Shown here piece by piece: positions 1 to 7,363 of a DNA stretch of 64,000 nucleotides. Both the position numbers and the translations under genes were made by a program. This DNA is from an alpha proteobacterium U9-1i (GTDB lineage Bacteria > Pseudomonadota > Alphaproteobacteria > Caulobacterales > Aquidulcibacteraceae). The stretch covers positions 248,001 through 312,000 of the forward strand of contig BBSY01000001.1 in the NCBI GenBank assembly GCA_000974665.1, written 5' to 3'. The notes beneath the pieces are model-generated. The model had not been told where the DNA came from. It did not search any database and saw only the letters and a list, made by a program, of their open reading frames with translations. Every line of letters begins with the position of its first letter. The first letter of the stretch is position 1.

Positions 1-544
1 TGACGATCTGATCGCGCAACGTCGCCTCAAGCCGGGTCGCGGCGAAGCCAAAGAACACCGCGAACACCACCAGCGGCAGGATCGCGCTTTCGGCGGCGGC
101 AGCGACGGGGTTGGCGGGCGCGAGTCCCTGGATCCAGGCGATCAGCGTCGGCGGCTCAGCGATCTGCGCACTCGCCCCGCCGGCGCCCGAGATGAAAGCA
201 TCCGCCGCCTCGCGCGGGATCGGCCAAAGCGCCAGAACGCCCTCGGTGGCGTAGATGCCGAACGCGCCCGCAAACAATAGCAGCACCGTAAACAACAGCA
301 CCGCGCGCGCGGCGAGCTTGCCCGTGGCGGCGGCGTCCTGCACCGACGCGATGCCGACGACGAGCAGCGAAAACACCAGCGGCACCACCGTCATGCGCAG
401 CGCATTGAGCCAGAGGCCGCCGAGCGCCTCGACGATCTCGGCCGCCTGCCTCCATTCAGCGGCGCCATCCGCGCGGATCAACGCGCCCGCGACAAGGCCG
501 AGCGCCAGCGAAGCCAGGACGATCAAGCTGAGCGAAGTTTTCAC
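1..544 (-). CDS. Dicarboxylate/amino acid:cation symporter, 3' end outside window
   Basis: N-terminal 181 residues of a sodium/proton-coupled dicarboxylate or amino acid symporter (SDF/DAACS family) of the inner membrane. Translating the minus strand from a GTG at 544-542 gives a hydrophobic first helix, the segment LWLNALRMTVVPLVFSLLVV that is typical of helix 2-3 of the family, and later NPVAAAAESAILPLVVFAV, the conserved region before the transport core. The frame stays open further upstream, so the GTG is chosen because the hydrophobic helix starts right after it; a GGGGA lies about 11 bases upstream. The transport core with the substrate-binding hairpins lies beyond base 1. Substrate cannot be told. 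Confidence 0.8.
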   Translation of the reverse strand, partial: MKTSLSLIVLASLALGLVAGALIRADGAAEWRQAAEIVEALGGLWLNALRMTVVPLVFSLLVVGIASVQDAAATGKLAARAVLLFTVLLLFAGAFGIYATEGVLALWPIPREAADAFISGAGGASAQIAEPPTLIAWIQGLAPANPVAAAAESAILPLVVFAVFFGFAATRLEATLRDQIV

Positions 545-629
545 GGCGGCGCTGTCCCCAATCCAAGATCGGTCCTGGTAGCCCAGCGCACGCGGCGGCG
601 CCAGCGTGAGACGATAAAGCGACGCTTTG

Positions 630-2129
630 CTATACGGCGGCGACCGGCGCTTGCGCAGAAGCGCTCACCGTCGGCATCGCCGAACGCCTAAATTCCAGCG
701 CGCCGTCATCGAGCTTTCCGTAGCGCAGCTCCATAAGGTCGTGGGCGTAGCTTTGGTTCTGCTTCCACGGCGCTTGTGAGGTCTGTTTCGGCAGCTTGTC
801 AGCCACGCGCGTAAAATAGCCCGAGGAAAAATCCACGAACGGGCGCTCGTCGGGGTGCGCGAGATTCATCCGCGGCGTCGCCTGGACGAAATTGTTCTCG
901 TCCATGAAATTGATCAGGCGCGCGACATACTCGCTGATGAGATCGGCCCGGAGCGTCCATGACGCGTTGGTGTAGCCGAACACGGACGCGAAGTTTGGCA
1001 CATCGGAGAACATTGCACCGCGATAGGCGAAAAGCTTGCCCGTCTCGACCGGCCTGCCGTCCACCAGAAGCTCGGCAGCGCCGAACATCTGCAGATTGAG
1101 CCCCGTCGCAGTGACGATGATGTCCGCTTCAAGCTCGCGCCCGGATTTGAGCTTGATGCCGGCCTCGGTGAACGTATCGATGTGATCGGTGACGACCGAA
1201 GCGTGGCCATCGCGGATGGCTTCGAACATGTCGTTGTCCGGCACCAGACAGAGGCGCTGCTCCCACGGATTATAGCTGGGGGTGAAATGCGTCTGCATGT
1301 CGTAGTCGGGGCCTAGCTGGGCGCGAATGAGCGCAAGCAAGCGTTCCTTGGTTTTTTGCGGACGAGCGCGCGCCAAACGAAAAAAGAATTGCTGAAACAC
1401 GACTTTGCGTAAGCGCGTGAGATCGTAAGCGAACCCAGCCGGCAGCACCTTCCGCATCCAGTTGGCAAGCTTATCTTCCGCCGGCATCGACACCAAGTAG
1501 CTGGGCGAGCGCTGCAGCATCGTCACGTGCGCGGCGCGGTCGGTCATAGCTGGCACCAACGTCACCGCAGTGGCGCCGGAGCCGATTACGATCACCCGCT
1601 TACCGGCGTAGTCGAGATCGGCCGGCCAATGCTGAGGATGGACGATCCGACCTTTGAAGCGCTCGCGACCGCTAAACTCAGGTGTGTAGCCTTCGTCGTA
1701 ATTGTAATAGCCGGCGCACATCAGCAGAAACTTGGCGACGTAGTGCTTGATCTCGCCCTCGTGCTCGGCCTCTACAGTCCAGCGCGCGGTGGCTGAATCC
1801 CAGCTGGCGCGCTTAACCTTGTGCTTGAAGCGGATATGGCGATCGATGCCGTAAGCAGCGGACGTTTGGGCGACATATCTGCGGATCGACGGGCCGTCGG
1901 CGATGGCCTTGGCCTCTGTCCACGGTTTGAAACTGTAGCCCAAGGTGAACATGTCGCTGTCGGAGCGAATGCCAGGGTAGCGGAAGAGATCCCAAGTGCC
2001 GCCGACGGCCGCCCGCGCTTCGAGGATCGCGAACTTCTTGCCCGGCGAACGCTTCATCAAATGAAACGCCGCGCCGACGCCGGAGAGGCCGGCGCCAACG
2101 ATAAGGACGTCTAGGGATTCAGTCGTCAT
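630..2129 (-). CDS. Flavin-containing Baeyer-Villiger-type monooxygenase
   Basis: FAD- and NADPH-dependent monooxygenase of about 499 residues, likely cytosolic, inserting oxygen into ketones or a related substrate. The N-terminus carries the FAD-binding Rossmann motif GAGLSG (residues 12-17). In the middle is FKGRIVHPQHWP, an exact match to the Baeyer-Villiger fingerprint FxGxxxHxxxWP, followed directly by the NADPH-binding GSGATA motif. FRYPGIRSDSDMFTLGYSF is also characteristic of this group. The ATG at 2129 is preferred over an upstream in-frame start because the FAD motif then begins at the usual place and a TGAGG lies just upstream. It is monocistronic next to a transporter and a kinase, so the substrate is unknown. 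Confidence 0.88.
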   Translation of the reverse strand: MTTESLDVLIVGAGLSGVGAAFHLMKRSPGKKFAILEARAAVGGTWDLFRYPGIRSDSDMFTLGYSFKPWTEAKAIADGPSIRRYVAQTSAAYGIDRHIRFKHKVKRASWDSATARWTVEAEHEGEIKHYVAKFLLMCAGYYNYDEGYTPEFSGRERFKGRIVHPQHWPADLDYAGKRVIVIGSGATAVTLVPAMTDRAAHVTMLQRSPSYLVSMPAEDKLANWMRKVLPAGFAYDLTRLRKVVFQQFFFRLARARPQKTKERLLALIRAQLGPDYDMQTHFTPSYNPWEQRLCLVPDNDMFEAIRDGHASVVTDHIDTFTEAGIKLKSGRELEADIIVTATGLNLQMFGAAELLVDGRPVETGKLFAYRGAMFSDVPNFASVFGYTNASWTLRADLISEYVARLINFMDENNFVQATPRMNLAHPDERPFVDFSSGYFTRVADKLPKQTSQAPWKQNQSYAHDLMELRYGKLDDGALEFRRSAMPTVSASAQAPVAAV

Positions 2130-2181
2130 GGCCTCAACTCGGACCCGCCCGCCCCTTGATGTCAAGCGTCGCGCCGACGCG

Positions 2182-2811
2182 CTAGCCTGACGTTACGGCG
2201 CGCTGCTCCAGGAACGCCAAGATTCTCATGACGACGACATTGGACCAGGTCGGGTCGCCGATCTTAAACTCGTCGGTGTTGATGCGCAGCGTGCGCTCCG
2301 CGGGAAGTGCTGCCAACCACTCTCCGTAGCGAATCTGCAGTCGGTCGATGTAGGCGCGCTCAATCCCCAGTTCGAAGGGACGACCACGCACCTGGATGCG
2401 TTTGAGGATCGTCTCCGTTGCCGCTTCGAGTACGACATAGCAATCAATTTCCGGCAGCGCTTCCGCTATCGCGCCATAAATTGCGACGTAGGTTCTGTGA
2501 TCCGCTTCGCTAATCAGGCCGAGGTCGTGCAGCGAGCGTTCAAAAATGAAAGCGTCTTCGGAAAAATAGCGATCTATGACGACGCGCGACGAGTTCGCAT
2601 AAGTGTCGTGAAAATCCAGGAACTTGGCGGTCAGGAAGGAAAGCTGCGAGTGGAAGGCGTGCGCCGCCATGTCAGCGTAGAATTTGTCGAGGAATTCGTT
2701 GCCGTCGACGTTCTCTTCAACGAGCGCCCAACCCCGGCGCTTAAGGTTCTTACAAACCGAAGATTTGCCGACAGCGACATTCCCACAAATCGCGAGGGTG
2801 TGCTTCGGCAT
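2182..2811 (-). CDS. Deoxynucleoside kinase family protein
   Basis: Protein of 209 residues resembling the deoxynucleoside kinase family (deoxyguanosine/deoxyadenosine/thymidine-kinase-2 fold), which phosphorylates deoxynucleosides to monophosphates for salvage. It has a P-loop GNVAVGKS (residues 10-17), a DRYFSEDAF segment corresponding to the DRS/DRY catalytic motif, an ERS motif soon after, and a lid-like region IQVRGRPFE. The ATG at 2811 is preferred to a GTG two codons earlier; neither has a clear ribosome-binding site. It is transcribed divergently from a Dcd/dUTPase-like gene with about 90 bases between, and cmk follows that gene, suggesting a nucleotide-metabolism neighbourhood. The exact nucleoside preference cannot be read from sequence. 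Confidence 0.8.
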   Translation of the reverse strand: MPKHTLAICGNVAVGKSSVCKNLKRRGWALVEENVDGNEFLDKFYADMAAHAFHSQLSFLTAKFLDFHDTYANSSRVVIDRYFSEDAFIFERSLHDLGLISEADHRTYVAIYGAIAEALPEIDCYVVLEAATETILKRIQVRGRPFELGIERAYIDRLQIRYGEWLAALPAERTLRINTDEFKIGDPTWSNVVVMRILAFLEQRAVTSG

Positions 2812-2903
2812 TATCACTTTGTCTCGTTCCGGTTGCGCCCAGTCAACGCATGTACATTAATTCCGGGGTGGTCAACAGCGGCCGTCATTTGGGGGAACGT
2901 AAT

Positions 2904-3677
2904 ATGCAAAACGCGCTCGGGGTTCTCACCAAGGACATGATTCAGAAGCGGCGCCTGATCCGCGACCAAGCTCACACGCCGGCGAACGACGCACGCTATG
3001 AACCCACGGCCGTCAATTTGACGATTGGCGCGTTCTTGCCCGCCGACCGCGCGACAGGGAATCATCTCCGTCTCAACCCCCAAGAGATGGTGTGCGTGTT
3101 GTCGCGCGAAGTCATCTGGATGCCGGGCGATGTAACCGGCCACATCGCCGGCAAACGGCAACTCGCCTCGAAAGGAATCATGGCGATCAACACAGGCATG
3201 ATTGATCCGGCCTTTCGCGGGCCAATCTCAGTGATCCTAGTCAATTTCTCGGATCGTCCGCAGGATCTCGAGATCGGCACCGAGTTTCTCAAGGTGATCT
3301 TCCATGCCCATGAATTGTCGGTGGACGATCCCGCTGAACTGGACGAGACAGGCTTGAAGACGGTGATCGACGACTTCTCCGCCAAACGTGAGCGCGAGGC
3401 GCGTCAGTTCGCGCGCACATTCCTGAACTTCGACGGCCACGCACAAGAGATGCAGAAGGTGGTCGGCGAACGGATCGTGCAAACGGCAGTCATCCAGGCC
3501 ACCATAGCCGCCGCCGTGCTTGCGGTTCTGGCGATTTTTTTGCCGATCGGCGTGCAGCTTATGCGCGACGACAGCCACGCCAACGCGCAAACGAATGCCC
3601 AACTCCGCGAAGATGTTGAGGCTTTGCAGCTGCAGCTGGCAGTTCTCCGCGCCGAACAATCGCAGCCGGCCGACTAG
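2904..3677 (+). CDS. Membrane-anchored dCTP deaminase/dUTPase-like protein
   Basis: Protein of 257 residues: an N-terminal Dcd/trimeric-dUTPase-like domain (about 1-140), a linker, one transmembrane segment (about 196-219) and a C-terminal glutamine-rich coiled coil (about 230-251). Family motifs are recognisable but altered: AVNLTIG (36-42) where SxDLRLG is usual, GKRQLASKGI (83-92) for GRSSLARxG, and GMIDPAFRG (98-106), which fits the dUTPase GxIDxxYRG motif. The glutamate that deaminases carry in the VLEFxN strand is isoleucine/leucine here, so deaminase activity is doubtful and the domain may bind rather than convert nucleotides. ATG 2904 follows GGGGGAAC; an upstream in-frame ATG at 2850 lacks one. 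Membrane tethering is unusual for this fold. Confidence 0.72.
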   Translation: MQNALGVLTKDMIQKRRLIRDQAHTPANDARYEPTAVNLTIGAFLPADRATGNHLRLNPQEMVCVLSREVIWMPGDVTGHIAGKRQLASKGIMAINTGMIDPAFRGPISVILVNFSDRPQDLEIGTEFLKVIFHAHELSVDDPAELDETGLKTVIDDFSAKREREARQFARTFLNFDGHAQEMQKVVGERIVQTAVIQATIAAAVLAVLAIFLPIGVQLMRDDSHANAQTNAQLREDVEALQLQLAVLRAEQSQPAD

Positions 3678-3728
3678 AAAGCGCTTGAGATTTGAGACGG
3701 AATTCGCCTAGGCCGTGTGCGCTCGAAC

Positions 3729-4388
3729 ATGGCTAGCACAACGAAAACCGGCCCGATTATCGCGATCGACGGCCCAGCGGGATCTGGAAAGGGAACGCTG
3801 GCTCGCAACTTGGGGCAGCGGCTGGGTCTGCCCGTCCTTGATACGGGCGCATTGTATCGAATGGTGGCTTACCAGGCGCTTCGCGACGGCGTCCTGCTGT
3901 TCGACGAAGCGGCCCTCGTCAAACTGGCCGAGCACCCTGATCTCAGTCTGTTGAACGGCCAGGAGCTGCGCTCGGTCGCGGTCGCGAAGTACACACCCGA
4001 AGTCGCCAAGTTCGCCGGCGTTCGCCGCGCGTTGCTTCAGTTCCAGCGTGACTTTGCCCACCAACCCGGTGGCGCAATCCTCGACGGCCGCGATATCGGG
4101 ACGGTCGTTTGCCCCGACGCGGATGTAAAGTTGTTTGTGAGTGCGAGCCTCGAGGCCCGCGCCGAACGCCGCTCAAAAGAGCTTCGCGCCAACGGCGAGA
4201 GGGTCAATATCAGCAGAATTAAGCGCGACCTCGCCGACCGAGACGAGCGCGACATGAATCGGGCCGACAGCCCCCTGCGGCCATCCCCAGACGCGCACCA
4301 GCTGGATACCACCGACCTTTCGATTGAGGCTTCAGTGGAAGCCGCCTGCCGCATTGTGAACGCGGCAACAGCCCGCCCTCCAGCCTAG
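3729..4388 (+). CDS. cmk: Cytidylate kinase
   Basis: Cytosolic CMP/dCMP kinase of 219 residues, making CDP/dCDP for RNA, DNA and phospholipid synthesis. The N-terminus IAIDGPAGSGKGTLARNLG is the P-loop signature of this family; DTGALYRMVAY is the conserved CMP-binding segment; LDGRDIGTVVCPDADVKLF and the DRxERD-like stretch DLADRDERD near residue 175 complete the family pattern. Length is normal. ATG 3729 is preferred over an ATG four codons earlier because the extra residues are not conserved, although neither has a clear ribosome-binding site. In alphaproteobacteria cmk often sits just before rpsA; here rpsA lies 3 kb downstream on the same strand with several small genes between. Confidence 0.95.
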   Translation: MASTTKTGPIIAIDGPAGSGKGTLARNLGQRLGLPVLDTGALYRMVAYQALRDGVLLFDEAALVKLAEHPDLSLLNGQELRSVAVAKYTPEVAKFAGVRRALLQFQRDFAHQPGGAILDGRDIGTVVCPDADVKLFVSASLEARAERRSKELRANGERVNISRIKRDLADRDERDMNRADSPLRPSPDAHQLDTTDLSIEASVEAACRIVNAATARPPA

Positions 4389-4390
4389 GC

Positions 4391-4576
4391 ACGGCTCGCA
4401 CCATTCGCGCTCCGGCGAAAAACATCTCGGGAATGCGCGCCGTTGGCCCCGACCGGCATGCGACCTCGCTTGAAAGCGGGCCGATCGAGTTCAAAGCGGA
4501 TCACCCGTTCTTCATCGTGCTGCACCACAAACCCACGCGCACCCGCCTCTTCATGGGCCGCATCGCCAGCGTGTGA
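4391..4576 (+). pseudogene. Serpin C-terminal relic
   Basis: Directly after the cmk stop, the frame ending in TGA at 4574-4576 encodes about 61 residues whose end reads FKADHPFFIVLHHKP, then RLFMGRI. This is the C-terminal signature of serpins (FxADHPFxFxIxxxxTxxxLFMGRV), the strands that pack against the core after the reactive-centre loop. The segment before it, with residues GMRAVG, resembles the reactive-loop end. No serpin core exists upstream, where cmk occupies the DNA in another frame. A 47-residue protein could start at ATG 4433, but it could not fold as a serpin. It is best read as the surviving 3' end of a deleted serpin gene. Confidence 0.7.
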
Positions 4577-4657
4577 GCGAACGGCGTCGCGGCGCGCCGC
4601 CCGCGATGCTAAGCAATGCATCGAGGGCAATCGACCGCTGTTTGGAGGACGATCGAG

Positions 4658-5029
4658 ATGAAGAGCACGAAAGCGCTCCTGTCGAGCGCGCTGATTTGGG
4701 CGCTTTGCGCATTGCCAGCCGATGCCGCGGGGCCGGGTCTTGAGGTCGCGGGCGAACGCGGGGCGACATTCATCGCCAAGGTCTGCAGCCCGATCGTGCC
4801 GAACAATTGGCGCAGCACCACTATCGTTGCGATGAGCTGGACCATCGCCGATTGCCAATCGTTCGCCCGCTCGATCGGCGCGACGGACATTCAACTTGGC
4901 TGCTTATTTGAAGAACCGCAGCCGAACAGCGCCAGTCAGCGCTTCTCGTGGGGCCGCCGAACAATCGGCGTCAACAGCACGGCAAGCAGCTTGTCCCTGC
5001 CCGCCGCCAATTGCGGTTGGAGTTTGTAG
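4658..5029 (+). CDS. Small exported protein of unknown function
   Basis: Protein of 123 residues with an N-terminal signal peptide (KSTKALLSSALIWALCALPADA, cleavage predicted after the alanine near residue 23). The mature part has four cysteines spaced widely (in VCSPI, DCQSF, GCLFEE and NCGWSL), consistent with two disulfides in the periplasm. ATG 4658 has a strong GGAGGA nine bases upstream, which rules out the in-frame ATG at 4616. No family was recognised. It lies in a loose group of short genes between cmk and the di-iron protein gene, on the same strand as the following small membrane protein but with separate translation signals. Confidence 0.6.
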   Translation: MKSTKALLSSALIWALCALPADAAGPGLEVAGERGATFIAKVCSPIVPNNWRSTTIVAMSWTIADCQSFARSIGATDIQLGCLFEEPQPNSASQRFSWGRRTIGVNSTASSLSLPAANCGWSL

Positions 5030-5058
5030 CGGCCGCACGCCAACGGTGAGACGACGCG

Positions 5059-5277
5059 ATGTTCGGTGGAAGAAGCAACAGACCAGCGCCGAAGCCCGCG
5101 GTCCTGCTCGCCGGCGCGTTTATGACGGGCTTGGGCGGTCTGTTATCGGCGGCCATGCTGTTTGGCGAACCCGCGCCTGGGGCGCCGTTGTGGGCGATCC
5201 TTGTCGGCTTCGTGCTGGCGTTCGGCGGTTTGGCTTGCGGCCTCTATCTGCTGGTCGCCGGGCTTCGCATGCGCTGA
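5059..5277 (+). CDS. Small two-helix membrane protein
   Basis: Protein of 72 residues with a short basic proline-containing N-terminus and two predicted transmembrane helices (about 14-34 and 43-67), both rich in glycine, alanine and leucine. No catalytic motif or known family was seen. It begins 29 bases after the preceding exported protein gene and may be cotranscribed. Third-position GC is high as in neighbouring real genes, and the hydrophobic periodicity is regular, which supports coding. Function unknown. Confidence 0.5.
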   Translation: MFGGRSNRPAPKPAVLLAGAFMTGLGGLLSAAMLFGEPAPGAPLWAILVGFVLAFGGLACGLYLLVAGLRMR

Positions 5278-5299
5278 AGCCCGGCGCGCGGCGCAGGTT

Positions 5300-5725
5300 T
5301 CAAGCCACGCCCAGTTTGCCGCGTTCGCCGGTGCGCGGCGTGGCGAGATCTTCGGGAGTGACGAACTGGGCCAGATCAGCCGCTTCCATGAAGGGGCGGA
5401 TTTCGATTTCGCCGGCGGATGCAGCGGGGCAGCGTTTGGCCCAGGCCAAAGCTTCGTCCATGTCTTTGACCTCCCAGATCGAGAAGCCGACGACCACCTC
5501 CTTCGTCTCGGTGAACGGGCCGTCGGTGACGATTGCGCCGCCGCGGCCGTCGAACAGGACGCGTTTGGATTGGGCGGTGGGCTTGAGGCCAGCGGCGGCC
5601 ACGAACACACCGGCGGCAACCAATTCTTCCATGAACGCGTCCATCGCCGCGAACGCCGCCAACGCCTCGGGCGTGGGCTCCATGGGCTGCGCCTCATTGG
5701 CCTTCGAAAACACCATCACGCGCAT
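5300..5725 (-). CDS. YCII/DGPF-domain protein
   Basis: Protein of 141 residues in the YCII-related (DGPF domain) family, small alpha/beta-barrel cytosolic proteins often found beside ECF sigma factors. The family hallmark DGPFTETKEVVVGFSIW is intact, followed by the usual amphipathic helix (DMDEALAWAKRCP) and a glutamate-rich strand (IEIRPF). The N-terminal MRVMVFSKA strand fits the family, so the ATG at 5725 is chosen over one two codons earlier. No sigma factor is next to it here. Biochemical role is not established for most members; a dehydrochlorination- or muconolactone-isomerase-like fold is known. Confidence 0.85.
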   Translation of the reverse strand: MRVMVFSKANEAQPMEPTPEALAAFAAMDAFMEELVAAGVFVAAAGLKPTAQSKRVLFDGRGGAIVTDGPFTETKEVVVGFSIWEVKDMDEALAWAKRCPAASAGEIEIRPFMEAADLAQFVTPEDLATPRTGERGKLGVA

Positions 5726-5836
5726 CGCCAATCTCCTGTTTGAGCCCGCCCCGTTGGCGGTGCGTCGGGACGACGAACGAGCTTATGGACGGGCGACGAT
5801 TGGAGAGCGTTTTTTTCGCCGCCCCGCCTGGCATCG

Positions 5837-5864
5837 GCGAGGTCGCGAGGTCGCGAGGTCGCGA
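5837..5864. repeat. Tandem repeat of an 8-base unit, 3.5 copies
   Basis: The unit GCGAGGTC is repeated three times with a fourth partial copy (GCGA). It lies in the roughly 236-base gap between the divergent YCII and di-iron protein genes, about 100 bases upstream of the latter's start. It could be a slippage-prone microsatellite or an array of regulator half-sites. Nothing else convincing was seen in this gap apart from the ribosome-binding site of the next gene. Confidence 0.7.
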
Positions 5865-5961
5865 CAATGAGGATTTTCGTCGTTTGATCCAGGTCAATGC
5901 AGTCCGCACAAACGACGAGCCCTCTGAAGTTGACGATTGCGTCATTTTTGGAGGAGTGCCC

Positions 5962-7083
5962 ATGCGCGTCACCATCGTCGACAAGCCGCCCCAAACGGTG
6001 CGGACGTTTGAAGAGGTCGATCTAACCGACAAATTGACCATGGAGGACGTGGAGACGATCCGCGAAATCTTCCAAACGCCGCTGACCGGCTCTTTCAACT
6101 GGGACTACGACAGCGCCAATGCGAAAATTCGTCGGCTCTACGAACTCGGCAAGGTGCACAATTGGAACTCGACGCTCGACGTCGACTGGGATGCGCCGTG
6201 CGATCTCGACGACTTTCCGATGGAACCATCGCTTGGCGCCTTGAACGGCTATCCCGAATACGAAGCGCTCTCGCCGGAGGAGAAGGTCCGCTTTTCGTGG
6301 AAGGGCCACGCGCAGACAATGAGCCAATTCCTCCACGGAGAGCAAGGTGCGCTACTCGTCGCGTCGCAACTCGTTTCGTGCGCGCCGACGGCTGACGCCA
6401 AGCTCTACGCGGCGTCACAAACCTTCGACGAAGCGCGTCATGTTGAGGTTTTCAATTCTTATCTGCGGCGCCGCTGCAAGATGGTTTATCCCATCAACAA
6501 AAACCTGAAGACACTCATCGACAAGGTACTCTCCGACGAGCGCTGGGATCTGAAATTTATTGGAATGCAACTCATAATCGAAGGCTTGGCGCTTGCTGCC
6601 TTCGGCGCACAGATTCGTACCAGCAAAGACCCGCTGTTAAAGCAGGTCTTAGAACTGGTGATGCGCGACGAGGGCCGTCATGTCGCCTTCGGTGTCAATT
6701 ATCTGGAGGATTGGATTAAGGTTCTGCCGCAGCCCGAGATCGAAGATCGAGCGGAATTTGCCTACCAGGCGTGCGCCGTCATGCGTGACCGGCTGTTCGG
6801 CATGGACGTCGTCCGTGAGTACGGTTTCGACGAAGAAGCGGCGAAGAAGCACATCATGGATTCCACAGTGATCGGCTTGTTCCGCGAGTTGCTGTTTGAA
6901 CGGATCATGCCCAACCTCAAGCGTGTGGGGCTCCTCACCGACACTGTGCGGCCCAAATACGAGGCGCTGGGCGCCCTCCGCTACGAGGACCTAGCCGGCG
7001 ATGTTATGATCGACTGGGCTCAGCTCGAAAAGCCGCTGCCGACCAAGGAAAACTTGGCGGCAGCCAAAATCGCGGCAGAGTAA
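5962..7083 (+). CDS. Ferritin-like di-iron protein (R2/AurF-like)
   Basis: Protein of 373 residues with a four-helix-bundle di-iron pattern: E127 in GEQGAL, E157 and H160 in DEARH, E207 in IIEGLA, and E237/H240 in DEGRH. These six residues match the carboxylate/histidine set of ribonucleotide-reductase-R2-like and AurF-like oxygenases. The family is known for O2-dependent oxidation, but the substrate here is unknown. The ATG at 5962 has GGAGGAG six bases upstream; the frame is open for another 74 codons, which are not conserved-looking. It is monocistronic, followed by a hairpin terminator. It is not a class I ribonucleotide reductase small subunit, since the tyrosyl-radical region is not recognisable. 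Confidence 0.75.
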   Translation: MRVTIVDKPPQTVRTFEEVDLTDKLTMEDVETIREIFQTPLTGSFNWDYDSANAKIRRLYELGKVHNWNSTLDVDWDAPCDLDDFPMEPSLGALNGYPEYEALSPEEKVRFSWKGHAQTMSQFLHGEQGALLVASQLVSCAPTADAKLYAASQTFDEARHVEVFNSYLRRRCKMVYPINKNLKTLIDKVLSDERWDLKFIGMQLIIEGLALAAFGAQIRTSKDPLLKQVLELVMRDEGRHVAFGVNYLEDWIKVLPQPEIEDRAEFAYQACAVMRDRLFGMDVVREYGFDEEAAKKHIMDSTVIGLFRELLFERIMPNLKRVGLLTDTVRPKYEALGALRYEDLAGDVMIDWAQLEKPLPTKENLAAAKIAAE

Positions 7084-7097
7084 ATCTTTCTCAGCGA

Positions 7098-7123
7098 GGC
7101 GGCGCGTTTCGCAATGCGCCGCC
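7098..7123 (+). terminator. Hairpin after the di-iron protein gene
   Basis: GGCGGCGC and GCGCCGCC form an 8-base stem with a 10-base loop, 14 bases after the stop codon. Only a weak T stretch follows, so termination strength is uncertain. Confidence 0.45.
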
Positions 7124-7289
7124 CGCTTTGCGATCGGAACCGGCGCCCCTCCCTTGCCCCAGCGGCCTCACCTATCTATACAGCCGGCGTTGGAGGCCGC
7201 TTTGCCAGCATAGCTTGGCGGCGTTTGAGCGACTTGGGGTTTGCCCTCAAGGCGCTTTTGCGTTTTCGGCCCCCGCTAACCACCCAGGA

Positions 7290-7308
7290 CGGCCCCATGG
7301 TGGGGCCG
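7290..7308 (+). promoter_or_regulatory. Perfect GC-rich hairpin in the rpsA leader
   Basis: CGGCCCCA and TGGGGCCG pair perfectly around a three-base loop, about 55 bases upstream of the rpsA start codon. In many bacteria rpsA is autoregulated through leader RNA structure, so this may be a translational control element; the sequence does not match a leader motif I can name. The rest of the 280-base gap between 7084 and 7363 holds only the terminator-like hairpin and presumably the rpsA promoter. Confidence 0.35.
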
Positions 7309-7363
7309 AGACCGCCGGAGCCAACCGGTTGGCCCTGTCAGTAAGTATGGAGTTGTAAAGCGC

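Noticed and set aside
2850-2903. Earlier start for the Dcd-like protein
   Set aside because: No ribosome-binding site and not similar to the family; GGGGGAAC precedes the ATG at 2904.
4896-5870. Long open frame on the plus strand (324 codons)
   Set aside because: Overlaps the small exported and membrane protein genes in another frame and the YCII gene on the other strand; its product has no recognisable motif.
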